Source of the DNA: an uncultured Lachnospiraceae bacterium
Lineage (GTDB): Bacteria; Bacillota; Clostridia; Lachnospirales; Lachnospiraceae
DNA: 64,000 bases
Direction: 5' to 3'
Assembly (NCBI GenBank): GCA_947626435.1
Contig: CANQSB010000004.1
Span: forward strand, 1 to 64,000
The stretch's first letter is position 1; every line of letters starts with the position of its first letter. Made by a program: the position numbers and the translations under genes. This document shows positions 51,551 to 60,350 of this stretch, one piece after another. The notes under the pieces are model-generated. The model saw only the letters and a program-made list of their open reading frames with translations. It had not been told where the DNA came from and did not search any database.

Positions 51551-51633
51551 AACATTAAGGAACTCTAAGGCAGCAAAAGGCATGCTGCCTAAGACTTCCT
51601 AAATGTTTAGAAAAACGCAAGGGCGGCGTTTTT
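51550..51633 (+). promoter_or_regulatory. two stacked hairpins between trpB and trpA
   Basis: A 59 nt stem-loop begins at the last base of the trpB stop: AAACATT/AATGTTT at the base and AGGCAGCA/TGCTGCCT near the tip, with three mismatches between. A second, AAAAACGC/GCGTTTTT (51611-51632), resembles an intrinsic terminator. Both must be read through to reach trpA unless trpA has its own promoter. Confidence 0.7.
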
Positions 51634-51656
51634 CTTGAATGATTTACATATATTAG

Positions 51657-51824
51657 GTATTTGAAAAAAGCTATTCAGTAATATAGAATTTAAGCGAAAT
51701 ATACAAAATAGGCGGTGCTTTGAGAAGAAACTATGTACTGTATCTGTGATGCAGTACATTAACGCGATTTTGTATATTTGACTAAATTCGGACGGTTTAG
51801 AATATGTTTCGCAATTATATATTT
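51657..51824 (+). repeat. long-hairpin dispersed repeat, copy 2
   Basis: Same layout as 28171-28305: GGTATTTGAAAAAAGCTATTC and ATATAGAATTTAAGC before the stem, TATACAAAAT/ATTTTGTATA as the inner stem, and CTAAATTCGGACGGTTTAGAA...TTTCGCAATTA after. The tip is different: a separate hairpin ATGTACTG/CAGTACAT replaces the short loop of copy 1. The element ends about 20 bp upstream of the trpA ribosome site. Confidence 0.85.
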
Positions 51825-51851
51825 CACAGAACGAAATTATGGAGGTATAAG

Positions 51852-52631
51852 ATGAGCAGGATAAAAAATGCATTTGACAATAAAAAGGCGTTTATCGGTT
51901 TTGTGACGGGGGGAGATCCTGATTTGGAGACTACGGAGGAGCTTATCCCCAAAATGGCTGATGCGGGCGCTGATTTGATTGAGATTGGCATTCCGTTTTC
52001 GGATCCCATCGCGGAGGGCGTGGTTATTCAGGCGGCGGACGAGAGGGCTTTAAAGTCAGGCACGACGACGGATAAGCTTTTTGACATGGTTAAGCGCGTA
52101 CGCAGCAGGACCGACATACCGCTTGTATTTATGACGTATATGAACCCCATATATACATACGGTACGGAAAAATTTACAAAAAAGTGCGCAGAGTGCGGGA
52201 TTGACGGGATTATAGTGCCCGATGTGCCGTTTGAGGAGAAGGACGAGGTCAGCGGCGCGTGCGCGAACGCGGGAATAGACCTTATTTCAATGATTGCGCC
52301 GACGTCAAAGGAGCGTATCAGCGTGATTGCAAAGGAGGCGCAGGGATTTTTGTACTGTGTTTCCTCGCTTGGCGTAACGGGCGTCAGAAGTAAAATAACT
52401 ACAAACATCAGCGAGATGGTGGAGCAGGTAAAGGCTGTATCCGATATTCCCTGTGCAATCGGTTTCGGAATCGCGACACCCGAGCAGGCTAAAGAGATGG
52501 CATCATGCTCAGACGGCGCGATTGTGGGCAGCGCGATTGAGAAGATTATAGCGCAGTATGGAAAAGACTGTATCAAGCCTGTGTGCGATTATGTATCGCA
52601 GATGAAGGCTGCGGTAGTTTCCGCGCAGTAA
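51852..52631 (+). CDS. trpA: tryptophan synthase alpha chain
   Basis: 259 aa TIM barrel that releases indole from indole-3-glycerol phosphate. LIEIGIPFSDPIAEGVVIQ carries both catalytic acids (Glu in IEIG, Asp in FSDP). FMTYMNPIYTYG, GIIVPDVPFEE and YCVSSLGVTGVR are normal. GGAGGT lies 6 bp before ATG 51852; the ORF-track start reads into the repeat element and is rejected. Last gene of the trp operon, 302 bp after trpB. Confidence 0.96.
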   Translation: MSRIKNAFDNKKAFIGFVTGGDPDLETTEELIPKMADAGADLIEIGIPFSDPIAEGVVIQAADERALKSGTTTDKLFDMVKRVRSRTDIPLVFMTYMNPIYTYGTEKFTKKCAECGIDGIIVPDVPFEEKDEVSGACANAGIDLISMIAPTSKERISVIAKEAQGFLYCVSSLGVTGVRSKITTNISEMVEQVKAVSDIPCAIGFGIATPEQAKEMASCSDGAIVGSAIEKIIAQYGKDCIKPVCDYVSQMKAAVVSAQ

Positions 52632-52734
52632 AATAGTATGAAGCATACTGCTAAGACACCAACGGACGTCGCCTGAAATGTTTTTTCAAGTCCTAATAAA
52701 ATTATCCGAAGGCGGCCAAAAAGATATATTATAA

Positions 52735-52763
52735 TTGACTTATTTACAAAAAAATACTATAAT
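52735..52763 (+). promoter_or_regulatory. promoter of apt-relA
   Basis: TTGACT, 17 bp and a perfect TATAAT, with transcription expected near 52770 and apt at 52800. Confidence 0.8.
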
Positions 52764-52799
52764 TTATATTATTATTTCAATGAAACGGAGTGCAAACCT

Positions 52800-53324
52800 A
52801 TGAAAAAATTGGAAGAATACGTGCGGACAATACCCGATTTCCCGGAGAAGGGCATAATGTTCCGCGATGTCACAAGCGTTTTGCAGGATGCAGACGGGCT
52901 TCATCTTGCGATAGACAGTATGCAGGAGCTCGTAAAGGATTTGGATTATGATGTTGTTGTAGGTGCAGAGTCGAGGGGCTTTATCTTTGGCACACCCATA
53001 GCATACAATAACAATAAGCCGTTTGTCCTCATCAGGAAAAAAGGCAAGCTGCCTGCGGAGACAGTTTCTATAGACTATGAGCTTGAGTATGGTACGGCTA
53101 CCATAGAGATGCACAAGGATTCTATTAAGGCAGGGCAGAAGGTTCTGGTTGTTGACGATTTGATTGCAACGGGTGGTACAACGGAGGCTATGATAAAATT
53201 AATAGAATCCCTTGGCGGCAAAGTCGTAGGCGTAGTTGTACTTATGGAGCTTGCAGGCTTGAAGGGCAGAGAACGAATAGCAGGCTATAGGCTTGATTCC
53301 GTCATAACCTATGAGGGCAAATAA
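52800..53324 (+). CDS. apt: adenine phosphoribosyltransferase
   Basis: Purine salvage: adenine plus PRPP to AMP. 174 aa. IPDFPEKGIMFRDVT at the start, VVGAESRGFIFG, IRKKGKLP and the PRPP loop VLVVDDLIATGGTT are complete. CGGAG lies 10 bp upstream. It precedes relA by 25 bp, a common Firmicute order. Confidence 0.96.
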   Translation: MKKLEEYVRTIPDFPEKGIMFRDVTSVLQDADGLHLAIDSMQELVKDLDYDVVVGAESRGFIFGTPIAYNNNKPFVLIRKKGKLPAETVSIDYELEYGTATIEMHKDSIKAGQKVLVVDDLIATGGTTEAMIKLIESLGGKVVGVVVLMELAGLKGRERIAGYRLDSVITYEGK

Positions 53325-53349
53325 TCAATAAAATGGCTGGTGATTGAGA

Positions 53350-55710
53350 ATGTCAGAGGAAAAGCAGGCGAAGACAGGAACCTATGAAGATTCTCTAATT
53401 ATTAAAGGCAGCAAGACAAAGACACAGAGGGCTGACGAACGCAGAATTGAATACATCAAGGAATTTCAATCCCCAGACGCGTTGTACGCGGGGCTTATTC
53501 GTCGTGTGCATAAATATCACCCTTCGGACGACATAAGCATGATTGACAAGGCGTATGCCACAGCCTGCGAGGCGCATAAGGATCAGGTGCGCAAGTCGGG
53601 CGAGCCTTACATCGTACATCCCCTTTGCGTGGCGATTATCCTTGCCGATTTGGAGCTTGACAAGGAAACGATAGTCGCAGGGCTTCTGCACGATGTCGTA
53701 GAGGACACCATTATGACGAATGATGAGCTTAGGGAAATGTTTGGACCGGATGTCGAGCTGCTTGTTGACGGCGTGACAAAGCTAGAACAGCTTCAGTATA
53801 CAGGTGATGCCGCGCCCGACAGGGCTACAAGCCGCGAGGAGCTTCAGGCTGAAAATCTTCGCAAGATGTTTCTCGCCATGGCAAGGGATATTCGCGTCAT
53901 TTTGATTAAGCTTGCCGACAGGCTTCACAACATGCGCACGCTCAAATACAAATCCCCCGAGAGCCAGAAGCGTATTGCGAGGGAGACTTTGGACATTTAT
54001 TCACCGCTTGCCGAAAGGCTTGGCATTTCTACTATCAAAATAGAGCTTGACGACCTGGCGCTTAAATATCTTGAGCCGGACGCGTATTATGATTTAGTGG
54101 AAAAGATTGCGCTCAGAAAGAGTGTGCGTGAGAAGTACGTGCAGGATATCGTAGATGAGGTTTCCGAGCATATTTTGGGCGCAGGCATCCAGGCGCAGAT
54201 AGACGGACGCGTCAAGCATTTTTTCAGCATTTACAAAAAGATGAAGAATCAAGGTAAGACCATAGAGCAGATATACGATTTATTCGCAGTGCGGATTATT
54301 GTGGATTCCGTCAAAGACTGTTATGCAGCGCTTGGCGTGATTCATGAGATGTATAAGCCGATGCCGGGGCGTTTCAAAGACTATATAGCCATGCCCAAGG
54401 CGAATATGTACCAGTCGCTTCACACTACGCTTATTGGCTCGACAGGTCAGCCGTTTGAGATACAGATTAGGACTTTCGAGATGCACAGGGTAGCCGAGTA
54501 CGGCATTGCGGCGCATTGGAAATATAAGGAGGCAAGCGACGGCAGGGTATCGACGGGCGGCGAGGAGGAAAAGCTTGCATGGCTCAGTCAGATACTTGAA
54601 TGGCAGAAGGGCGTGTCTGACAACAAGGAGTTTATGAAGCTTTTAAAGAGCGACTTAGACCTTTTTTCGGATCACGTATATTGTTTTACGCCGTCGGGCG
54701 ACGTCAAAAATCTGCCTGCGGGTTCTACGCCGATTGATTTTGCATACAGCGTACACAGCGCCGTAGGCAACAAGATGATAGGTGCGAGGGTAAACGGCAA
54801 GCTCGTTACCATTGATTATAAGATAAACAACGGCGACTGTATTGAAATTCTGACTTCGCAAAATTCCAAGGGTCCGAGCCGCGACTGGCTCAACATCGTT
54901 AAATCGTCACAGGCGAAAAACAAAATATCACAATGGTTTAAAAACGAGTTTAAAGAAGAAAATGTAGTAAAGGGACGCGAGCTTTTGTACAGCTATTGTA
55001 AGGCAAAGAACATAAATCCAAGCGACGTGAACACGCCTGAGTACAGAGCTTCGGTCATGCACAAATACGGTTTCAACGATTGGGAGGCAGTGCTTGCGGC
55101 GATAGGCCATGGCGCGTTGAAAGAGGGTCAGGTCGTAAACCGCATGATGGAGCTTTATGCCAGGGACCACAAAAAGCAGGTGACTGATGACGAGCTTATG
55201 GCGGCTATTCAGGAGAACAGCCAGAACAAGCTGATGCGTCCTAAGGGAAAGAGCGGCATTACGGTAAACGGCATACATGACGTGGCGGTAAGGTTTTCGC
55301 GCTGCTGCGCGCCTGTACCGGGCGATGAGATAGTCGGTTTTGTGACGAGGGGCAGGGGGGTTTCCATTCACAGGACGGACTGCGTAAATATTCTGTGCCT
55401 TACTGACGTCGAGCGTTCGCGACTTATAGATGCGGAGTGGCAGCCCGAGATGCTCGACGCGCAAAATGACAAATTCCTTGCGGAGATTGTGATTTACGCG
55501 CAAAACAGAAACGGTCTGCTCGCGGATATCACAAAGGCTATTACAGAGAAAAACATAGATATACGCTCATTGAACACGAGGACGAGCAAGCAGGGGATAG
55601 CGACAATGGCGACCAGCTTTGAGATAGGAAGCCGCGAGGAACTGAATTCTATTATAGAAAAGATAAGGACGATTGAAAACGTGCTTGACATTGAGAGGAC
55701 GACAGGCTAA
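53350..55710 (+). CDS. relA: bifunctional (p)ppGpp synthetase/hydrolase
   Basis: Stringent response enzyme, 786 aa. HD hydrolase domain: HPLCVAIILADL, LLHDVVEDT, LADRLHNMRTL. Synthetase domain: YDLFAVRIIV, GRFKDYIAMPKANMYQSLHTT, FEIQIRTFEMH. TGS domain: VYCFTPSGDVKNLPAGSTPIDFAYSVH. C-terminal zinc-finger region RFSRCCAPVPGDEI and ACT domain. HD residues are intact, so both activities are expected. Start ATG 53350 rather than the TTG at 53344. Confidence 0.95.
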   Translation: MSEEKQAKTGTYEDSLIIKGSKTKTQRADERRIEYIKEFQSPDALYAGLIRRVHKYHPSDDISMIDKAYATACEAHKDQVRKSGEPYIVHPLCVAIILADLELDKETIVAGLLHDVVEDTIMTNDELREMFGPDVELLVDGVTKLEQLQYTGDAAPDRATSREELQAENLRKMFLAMARDIRVILIKLADRLHNMRTLKYKSPESQKRIARETLDIYSPLAERLGISTIKIELDDLALKYLEPDAYYDLVEKIALRKSVREKYVQDIVDEVSEHILGAGIQAQIDGRVKHFFSIYKKMKNQGKTIEQIYDLFAVRIIVDSVKDCYAALGVIHEMYKPMPGRFKDYIAMPKANMYQSLHTTLIGSTGQPFEIQIRTFEMHRVAEYGIAAHWKYKEASDGRVSTGGEEEKLAWLSQILEWQKGVSDNKEFMKLLKSDLDLFSDHVYCFTPSGDVKNLPAGSTPIDFAYSVHSAVGNKMIGARVNGKLVTIDYKINNGDCIEILTSQNSKGPSRDWLNIVKSSQAKNKISQWFKNEFKEENVVKGRELLYSYCKAKNINPSDVNTPEYRASVMHKYGFNDWEAVLAAIGHGALKEGQVVNRMMELYARDHKKQVTDDELMAAIQENSQNKLMRPKGKSGITVNGIHDVAVRFSRCCAPVPGDEIVGFVTRGRGVSIHRTDCVNILCLTDVERSRLIDAEWQPEMLDAQNDKFLAEIVIYAQNRNGLLADITKAITEKNIDIRSLNTRTSKQGIATMATSFEIGSREELNSIIEKIRTIENVLDIERTTG

Positions 55711-55755
55711 AAACATTAAAAAACGCTAAGGCGGGAGAGGTAAGGAGGGATTAGC

Positions 55756-56391
55756 TTGGCGGATTTAAAGGTAAAAAGAAGGATACTCAGCGGCGCACAG
55801 ACAAACTGCTATTATGTGTACAGGGATGGATCGGATGAGATAGTGATTATAGACCCGGGCGACCGTGGAGATGTGGTCTGGGAAGACGTAAAGGGTCTGG
55901 GCTTTGAAAAGGTAGCGGGCATTTTGCTTACGCACGGACACGCTGACCATACGGGCGGTGCTCTTGAATTAAAGGAGCTTAGCGGCGCTAAGATATACGC
56001 ATATGAGGATGAAGCGGAAATCCTGCGCGAGCCTGACAAGAATGTGTCGGGTTGGTTTGGGAAGCCGTATGGATTTGAAGCAGATGAATATTTCCATGAT
56101 AAGCAGGTATTCACAATGGCAGGAGTGCAGTTTGAGGTGCTTCATACGCCGGGGCATACAAAGGGCGGCTGTTGTTTCTATGCCAAGGATGACAATGTGC
56201 TGTTTTGCGGCGACACTATTTTCAACGGCTCTGTAGGACGGACGGATTTGTATTCAGGCTCGATGAGGGCGCTCGCAGATTCGATTCGGAAACGCATAAT
56301 GACGCTGCCTGATGACACTAAGCTGTATTCAGGGCATGGCGATGCTACTACAGTAGGATATGAGAGAAAGTATAATCTGTGTCTGGGGTAA
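55756..56391 (+). CDS. metallo-beta-lactamase fold hydrolase (glyoxalase II-like)
   Basis: 211 aa. LTHGHADHTGG is the metal-binding HxHxDH motif, then VLHTPGHTKGGCCFY, LFCGDTIFNGSVGRTD and the final YSGHGDATTVGYE. Small MBL proteins of this type hydrolyse thioesters; they sit after relA in many Firmicutes. The TTG start is supported by AAGGAGG 7 bp upstream and no better ATG exists. Confidence 0.92.
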   Translation: MADLKVKRRILSGAQTNCYYVYRDGSDEIVIIDPGDRGDVVWEDVKGLGFEKVAGILLTHGHADHTGGALELKELSGAKIYAYEDEAEILREPDKNVSGWFGKPYGFEADEYFHDKQVFTMAGVQFEVLHTPGHTKGGCCFYAKDDNVLFCGDTIFNGSVGRTDLYSGSMRALADSIRKRIMTLPDDTKLYSGHGDATTVGYERKYNLCLG

Positions 56392-56518
56392 TTCTCAGGC
56401 ACGTTTTTTGTATATGATATTTTGACGCTTACCGGGTGGTTGAAAGTTTTCATAAATCCGGCGCGGGTAACAAGGTCGCAAGGAAGCACATAAACCGCTT
56501 ATGAATGGAGGAGATGTT

Positions 56519-57970
56519 TTGATTAATGTTTATACAAACAGGGCAAATTACCAGTACGATTTGCATGCCCTAATAAAGGCGTTTTACCCGGAGCATGACG
56601 TGAAGGTGCTGGAGCTTGCGCAGTTTGGTGACGGGCAAAATGAACGAGAAAATATGGTGTGGGTGGAAGTACAGGATTTTAAAACTGACATATATGTCAG
56701 AATTGATGCTGACGCAAAGCATTATGTTAATCAGTTTGATGAAAATATGACACTAGTGTCAAAAAATCAGCATAAGCTTGTGCTGTATGGGGATTTGTGC
56801 GATTATACGGGCAGGACGCTTCCGTGGGGAAATCTTACGGGCGTGCGTCCGACAAAGCTGGCAATGGGCATACTGGCGGAAGGGTTGGATGATGAGGGTG
56901 CGGTGGAGCGTTTAAAGGCGGAGCATGCGGTAAGTGACGAGAAAGCGCGGCTTAGTGTTGACATTGCGAAGCGTGAAAAGCAGATACTCAGCGCAGTTGA
57001 TTGTCATGACGGATACAGCCTTTATATAGGAATACCGTTCTGTCCTACGACATGCCTTTATTGTTCGTTTACATCATACCCGATATCCGCTTGGAAAACG
57101 AAAATCAGAGAGTATTTTGACGCGCTTTTTAAAGAGATTGATTTTGTGGCGGAAAGATATAAGGGCAGGCTGCCCGATGCCGTATATATTGGAGGAGGTA
57201 CGCCTACTACGCTGGAGGCGGACGAGCTGGAGCGCCTGTTGGAAAAGCTTAGAATTAGTATTGATTTTAGCGGCGTGAAGGAATTTACCGTGGAGGCGGG
57301 ACGCGCCGACAGCATTACGCGCGACAAGCTGGAGGTCTTGAAAAAGTACGGCGTCACAAGAATTTCGATAAATCCGCAGACTATGAAGGAAGATACGCTC
57401 AAACTGATTGGCAGGCAGCATACGGTCGCGCAGGTGAAGGAAGCGTTTGCCATGGCAAGGAACGAGGGCTTTGACAATATAAATATGGACATAATACTCG
57501 GCTTGCCTGGAGAGCTTGAGGCTGATGTGGAAAACACGATACATGAGATAGAAAAGCTCAGTCCGGACAGTCTGACGGTACATTCGCTTGCGGTAAAGCG
57601 CGCTTCGAGGCTCAGTCAGTGGATTGAGGAAAACGGTATAGGTACGCTCATAAATACGGACGCTACAATGCGCATTGCAAGAGAGGGCGCCCGTCGGCTG
57701 GGCATGGAGCCTTACTATCTGTACAGGCAGAAAAATATGTCGGGAAATTTTGAAAACGTGGGTTATGCGCGGGATGGGAAATATGGCATTTATAATATAC
57801 TGATTATGGAGGAAGTTCAGACCATTATTGCGCTAGGCGCGGGGAGCATATCAAAAAGAGTGTATGCGGATGGGAACATTGCGCGGTGCGAGAATGTCAA
57901 GGAAGTAGCCCAGTATATCGCGAGGATTGACGAGATGATTGAGCGGAAACGTGTGTTATTTAGTGATTGA
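56519..57970 (+). CDS. hemZ: coproporphyrinogen dehydrogenase HemZ-like radical SAM enzyme
   Basis: About 483 aa. A HemZ-type N-terminal domain (about 1-145) precedes the radical SAM core with IPFCPTTCLYCSFTSYP (Cx3Cx2C), YIGGGTPTTLEADEL, TVEAGRADSIT and MDIILGLPGE. Oxygen-independent oxidation of coproporphyrinogen is the family activity; some members may handle other tetrapyrrole or heme steps. No other heme genes are near. TTG 56519 lies 5 bp after GGAGGAG and is likely the start; ATG 56501 has no site. Confidence 0.88.
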   Translation: MINVYTNRANYQYDLHALIKAFYPEHDVKVLELAQFGDGQNERENMVWVEVQDFKTDIYVRIDADAKHYVNQFDENMTLVSKNQHKLVLYGDLCDYTGRTLPWGNLTGVRPTKLAMGILAEGLDDEGAVERLKAEHAVSDEKARLSVDIAKREKQILSAVDCHDGYSLYIGIPFCPTTCLYCSFTSYPISAWKTKIREYFDALFKEIDFVAERYKGRLPDAVYIGGGTPTTLEADELERLLEKLRISIDFSGVKEFTVEAGRADSITRDKLEVLKKYGVTRISINPQTMKEDTLKLIGRQHTVAQVKEAFAMARNEGFDNINMDIILGLPGELEADVENTIHEIEKLSPDSLTVHSLAVKRASRLSQWIEENGIGTLINTDATMRIAREGARRLGMEPYYLYRQKNMSGNFENVGYARDGKYGIYNILIMEEVQTIIALGAGSISKRVYADGNIARCENVKEVAQYIARIDEMIERKRVLFSD

Positions 57971-57985
57971 TATTAAAGATTTTAG

Positions 57986-58013
57986 TTGAAAAGAATTGAG
58001 TATTTTGTATAAT
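57986..58013 (+). promoter_or_regulatory. promoter of the CYTH gene
   Basis: TTGAAA, 16 bp and a perfect TATAAT, about 70 bp upstream of the start at 58081. Confidence 0.6.
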
Positions 58014-58080
58014 AAAAGTTCAACAAATTTTTTACGGTGGATAATGTATAGTGGGCAAAAGAATGAATGGAGGAAATTTT

Positions 58081-58602
58081 ATGGGAAATGGGACAAATAT
58101 GGAAATTGAGAGGAAGTATACGCTGAAGCGTCTGCCAGAGGGGCTTGAGGTTTATCAGTGCAGGGAAATTGAGCAGGCTTATTTGTGTACCTCGCCTGTG
58201 GTGAGGGTACGGAAATCTGGGGATAAGTATTATCTGACTTACAAGGGGGAAGGGCTTATGGCGCGTGAGGAATACAACTTACCTCTTGACAAAGGAGCTT
58301 ATGAGCATCTGCGCGCAAAGGCTGACGGGAATGTCATATGCAAAAAGCGATATGCCATACCGCTTGAAAATCCTCAATTTGAAAGCTCGTATGCGCCGCT
58401 TAAAAAGCCTGAGCTTGTGATAGAGCTTGATGTTTTTGAGTTGCCATTTGCGCCGCTTATTATGGCGGAAGTGGAATTTCCAGATATTGAGATGGCAAAT
58501 GCATTTATCCCTCCTGATTGGTTTGACAAAGATGTGACGTTTGATTCCAGATACCACAACTCAGTCATGAGTGAAATGGCGCCTGACGAAATTTCCTATT
58601 AA
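58081..58602 (+). CDS. CYTH domain protein
   Basis: 173 aa. The N-terminal MEIERKY is the ExExK signature of the CYTH/triphosphate tunnel family, then VVRVRKSGDKYYLTYKG and ELVIELDVF, MAEVEF supply the basic and acidic tunnel residues. The family cleaves inorganic triphosphate or makes cAMP; triphosphatase is more likely for this short bacterial form. GGAGG lies 8 bp before ATG 58081. Confidence 0.9.
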   Translation: MGNGTNMEIERKYTLKRLPEGLEVYQCREIEQAYLCTSPVVRVRKSGDKYYLTYKGEGLMAREEYNLPLDKGAYEHLRAKADGNVICKKRYAIPLENPQFESSYAPLKKPELVIELDVFELPFAPLIMAEVEFPDIEMANAFIPPDWFDKDVTFDSRYHNSVMSEMAPDEISY

Positions 58603-58718
58603 ACTTCCATGCCGTACACATGGCACCACCTGTCCAGCCATTTCATAGGCAAAAGGAGTATAATAAAATGATAATAGACAGAGTGCCATGTCGTAAATTT
58701 TATGAAGGAGATGCCGGT

Positions 58719-58895
58719 ATGAATAAAATTTACGACAAAGGTTGTGGTATTGATGCGCACAAAAAGCTTATCGTTGCCTGCTTCTGGTGCGGCAGAAAGC
58801 AGGAAGTATGTGACTTTGGTGCAACAACCAAAGAACTCCTTGAACTGATTGATTGGCTTAAGGAAGGCGGATGTGAAGTAGCCGCTATGGAGTAG
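58719..58895 (+). mobile_element. IS110-family transposase, N-terminal fragment
   Basis: MNKIYDKGCGIDAHKKLIVACF opens the DEDD domain of IS110 transposases, with the first catalytic Asp in GIDAHKK. A stop follows after CEVAAME, where the family continues with ATGVY-like sequence, so only about 58 of about 400 residues remain. A GAAGGAG site is still present. CATGGCAC (58619) and GTGCCATG (58683) form an inverted repeat upstream and may be part of the element's left end. The tdk stop codon is 4 bp beyond the fragment. Confidence 0.85.
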
Positions 58896-58898
58896 GCT

Positions 58899-59480
58899 TT
58901 ATATAGATTTCTCACATTCTGCGCTAAGCATACCAAGTTTAAAATGTTTACGGCAGAGTGCGACGTAGCTGTCGTTTGCACCCAGCATTACCTGTTCGCC
59001 GTTCCTTACAATGCCGTCGGCGTTGTAGCGGGCGTTGCAGGTTGCCTTTTTGCCGCACCAGCATACTGTCTTTATCTCATGTATTGTGTCGGCTATCGCT
59101 ATTAGGCGTTCACTGCCCGTGAAAAGGTTGTTTTGGAAGTCAGCCCTAAGTCCATAGCAGACTACGGGCACATCCATAAAGTCGACTATATCCGAGAGAA
59201 AGTCTATCTGCTCCTTTGTCGCAAACTGTACCTCGTCGACTATTATGCAGTCATAGCCTTTTATTTCGTCCTCGCTCATCTGCTGCAGTTCGCCGAGCAA
59301 TATACAGTCCATTTCAAGGCCTATTCGTGAGCGGATTTTTCTTGCACCGTCGCGCGTGTCTGCTTCAGTCTTGCACAGAAGCGCGCGCTGTCCGACCTCC
59401 TCATAATTGAAATGCGTCATAAGTGCGTTTGCCGTCTTCGAACTGTTCATCGCACCGTAGTAATAATATAATTTTGCCAT
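58899..59480 (-). CDS. tdk: thymidine kinase
   Basis: Salvages thymidine to dTMP, 193 aa, type II enzyme. P-loop YYYGAMNSSKT, Walker B-like CIIVDEVQF, GLRADFQNNLFTGS lasso region and zinc ligands CWCGKKA with a further CRKH. GGGAGAG precedes the ATG. The C terminus ends exactly at the IS110 fragment, but the length is normal, so no truncation is evident. Confidence 0.95.
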   Translation of the reverse strand: MAKLYYYYGAMNSSKTANALMTHFNYEEVGQRALLCKTEADTRDGARKIRSRIGLEMDCILLGELQQMSEDEIKGYDCIIVDEVQFATKEQIDFLSDIVDFMDVPVVCYGLRADFQNNLFTGSERLIAIADTIHEIKTVCWCGKKATCNARYNADGIVRNGEQVMLGANDSYVALCRKHFKLGMLSAECEKSI

Positions 59481-59507
59481 AAAAATCTCTCCCGTTAAAC
59501 GAAATAA

Positions 59508-59536
59508 GCTGCCGCACTAAGGATTAGCGCAGCAGC
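59508..59536 (-). terminator. terminator of tRNA-Leu
   Basis: On the minus strand GCTGC-T-GCGC and GTGC-G-GCAGC form a stem followed by TTATTT. It lies directly downstream of the tRNA-Leu gene and upstream of tdk. Confidence 0.7.
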
Positions 59537-59546
59537 CCTTTTATAA

Positions 59547-59626
59547 TGCGGATAACAGGACTTGAACCTGCACGGTCTCCCACCAGAACCTAAATCTGGC
59601 GCGTCTGCCACTTCCGCCATATCCGC
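59547..59626 (-). tRNA. tRNA-Leu (UAG)
   Basis: Read on the minus strand: acceptor GCGGATA/TATCCGC with discriminator A, anticodon stem CCAGA/TCTGG with loop TTTAGGT (anticodon UAG), a long variable arm and T arm GCAGG-TTCAAGT-CCTGT. Preceded by an excellent promoter. Confidence 0.95.
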
Positions 59627-59640
59627 ATACGTTAGAGATT

Positions 59641-59669
59641 AATATATCAAATCATAAAATAAATGTCAA
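59641..59669 (-). promoter_or_regulatory. promoter of tRNA-Leu
   Basis: On the minus strand a perfect TTGACA, 17 bp and TATATT, about 15 bp upstream of the tRNA 5' end. Confidence 0.85.
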
Positions 59670-59698
59670 GCGCGAAATTAATTCAAAACATTAACTTA

Positions 59699-59727
59699 TT
59701 GCAATCTTGCACCATTAATGATAAAAT
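59699..59727 (+). promoter_or_regulatory. promoter of the DJ-1 gene
   Basis: TTGCAA, 17 bp and TAAAAT, 40 bp upstream of the DJ-1 start; GGAGG follows at 59753. The chemotaxis genes downstream may share it. Confidence 0.55.
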
Positions 59728-59766
59728 AAAAAACAAAAGCAAACAACAAACAGGAGGAAACACAAA

Positions 59767-60318
59767 ATGAAAAAAGCCGGCATCTTTTTCGCAGACGGAT
59801 TTGAAGAAATAGAAGCGCTCACAGTAGTAGACCTGCTCCGACGCGCAGGCATAGAAGCAGTATGCGTTTCAACCGCCAATACCCCGGACGCAACAGGCAG
59901 CCACAACATCAAAGTCGCAATGGACACCACAATCGACCAGCTTGACTTTGACAGCCTCGACGTAATAGTATGCCCCGGTGGAATGCCAGGCACAAAAAAT
60001 CTCGAAAAATGCGATAAACTTACACAAAAAATAAAAGAATTTTACGACAGCAAAAAACTCATAGCCGCTATATGTGCAGCCCCTATGATATTCGGGCATA
60101 TGGGCCTGCTAAAGGATAAAGAAGCCTGCATATACCCCGATATGGAAGACGAACTAATCGGCGCAAAAGTAGTATACGATAAAGTAGTCAAGACAGATAA
60201 CATCATCACAAGCCGCGGAATGGGCACAGCAATCCCTTTCGGGCTTGAGATAATCGCATCACTTGCAGGCAGAAGCGCGGCAGAAAGCCTCGCAAAAAAA
60301 ATCGTCTACGCGGACTGA
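59767..60318 (+). CDS. DJ-1/PfpI family protein
   Basis: 183 aa. FADGFEEIEALTVVDLLRRAG at the start has the conserved Glu, and AAICAAPMIFG the nucleophile Cys at the elbow. SRGMGTAIPFGLEIIASLAG ends the fold. The family includes YajL/ThiJ-like stress proteins; function uncertain. Its codon choice is noticeably more AC-rich than its neighbours. It lies 32 bp upstream of cheR. Confidence 0.92.
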   Translation: MKKAGIFFADGFEEIEALTVVDLLRRAGIEAVCVSTANTPDATGSHNIKVAMDTTIDQLDFDSLDVIVCPGGMPGTKNLEKCDKLTQKIKEFYDSKKLIAAICAAPMIFGHMGLLKDKEACIYPDMEDELIGAKVVYDKVVKTDNIITSRGMGTAIPFGLEIIASLAGRSAAESLAKKIVYAD

Positions 60319-60350
60319 TTAATAAAACCAATTGACGGCGGATTTTTATT

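Noticed and set aside
50597-51583. 328 aa minus-strand ORF over trpB
   Set aside because: Antisense shadow of trpB; no family pattern.
58619-58690. Attachment site or integron at CATGGCAC...GTGCCATG
   Set aside because: A single 8 bp inverted repeat next to an IS110 fragment; more simply part of that element's end or chance.
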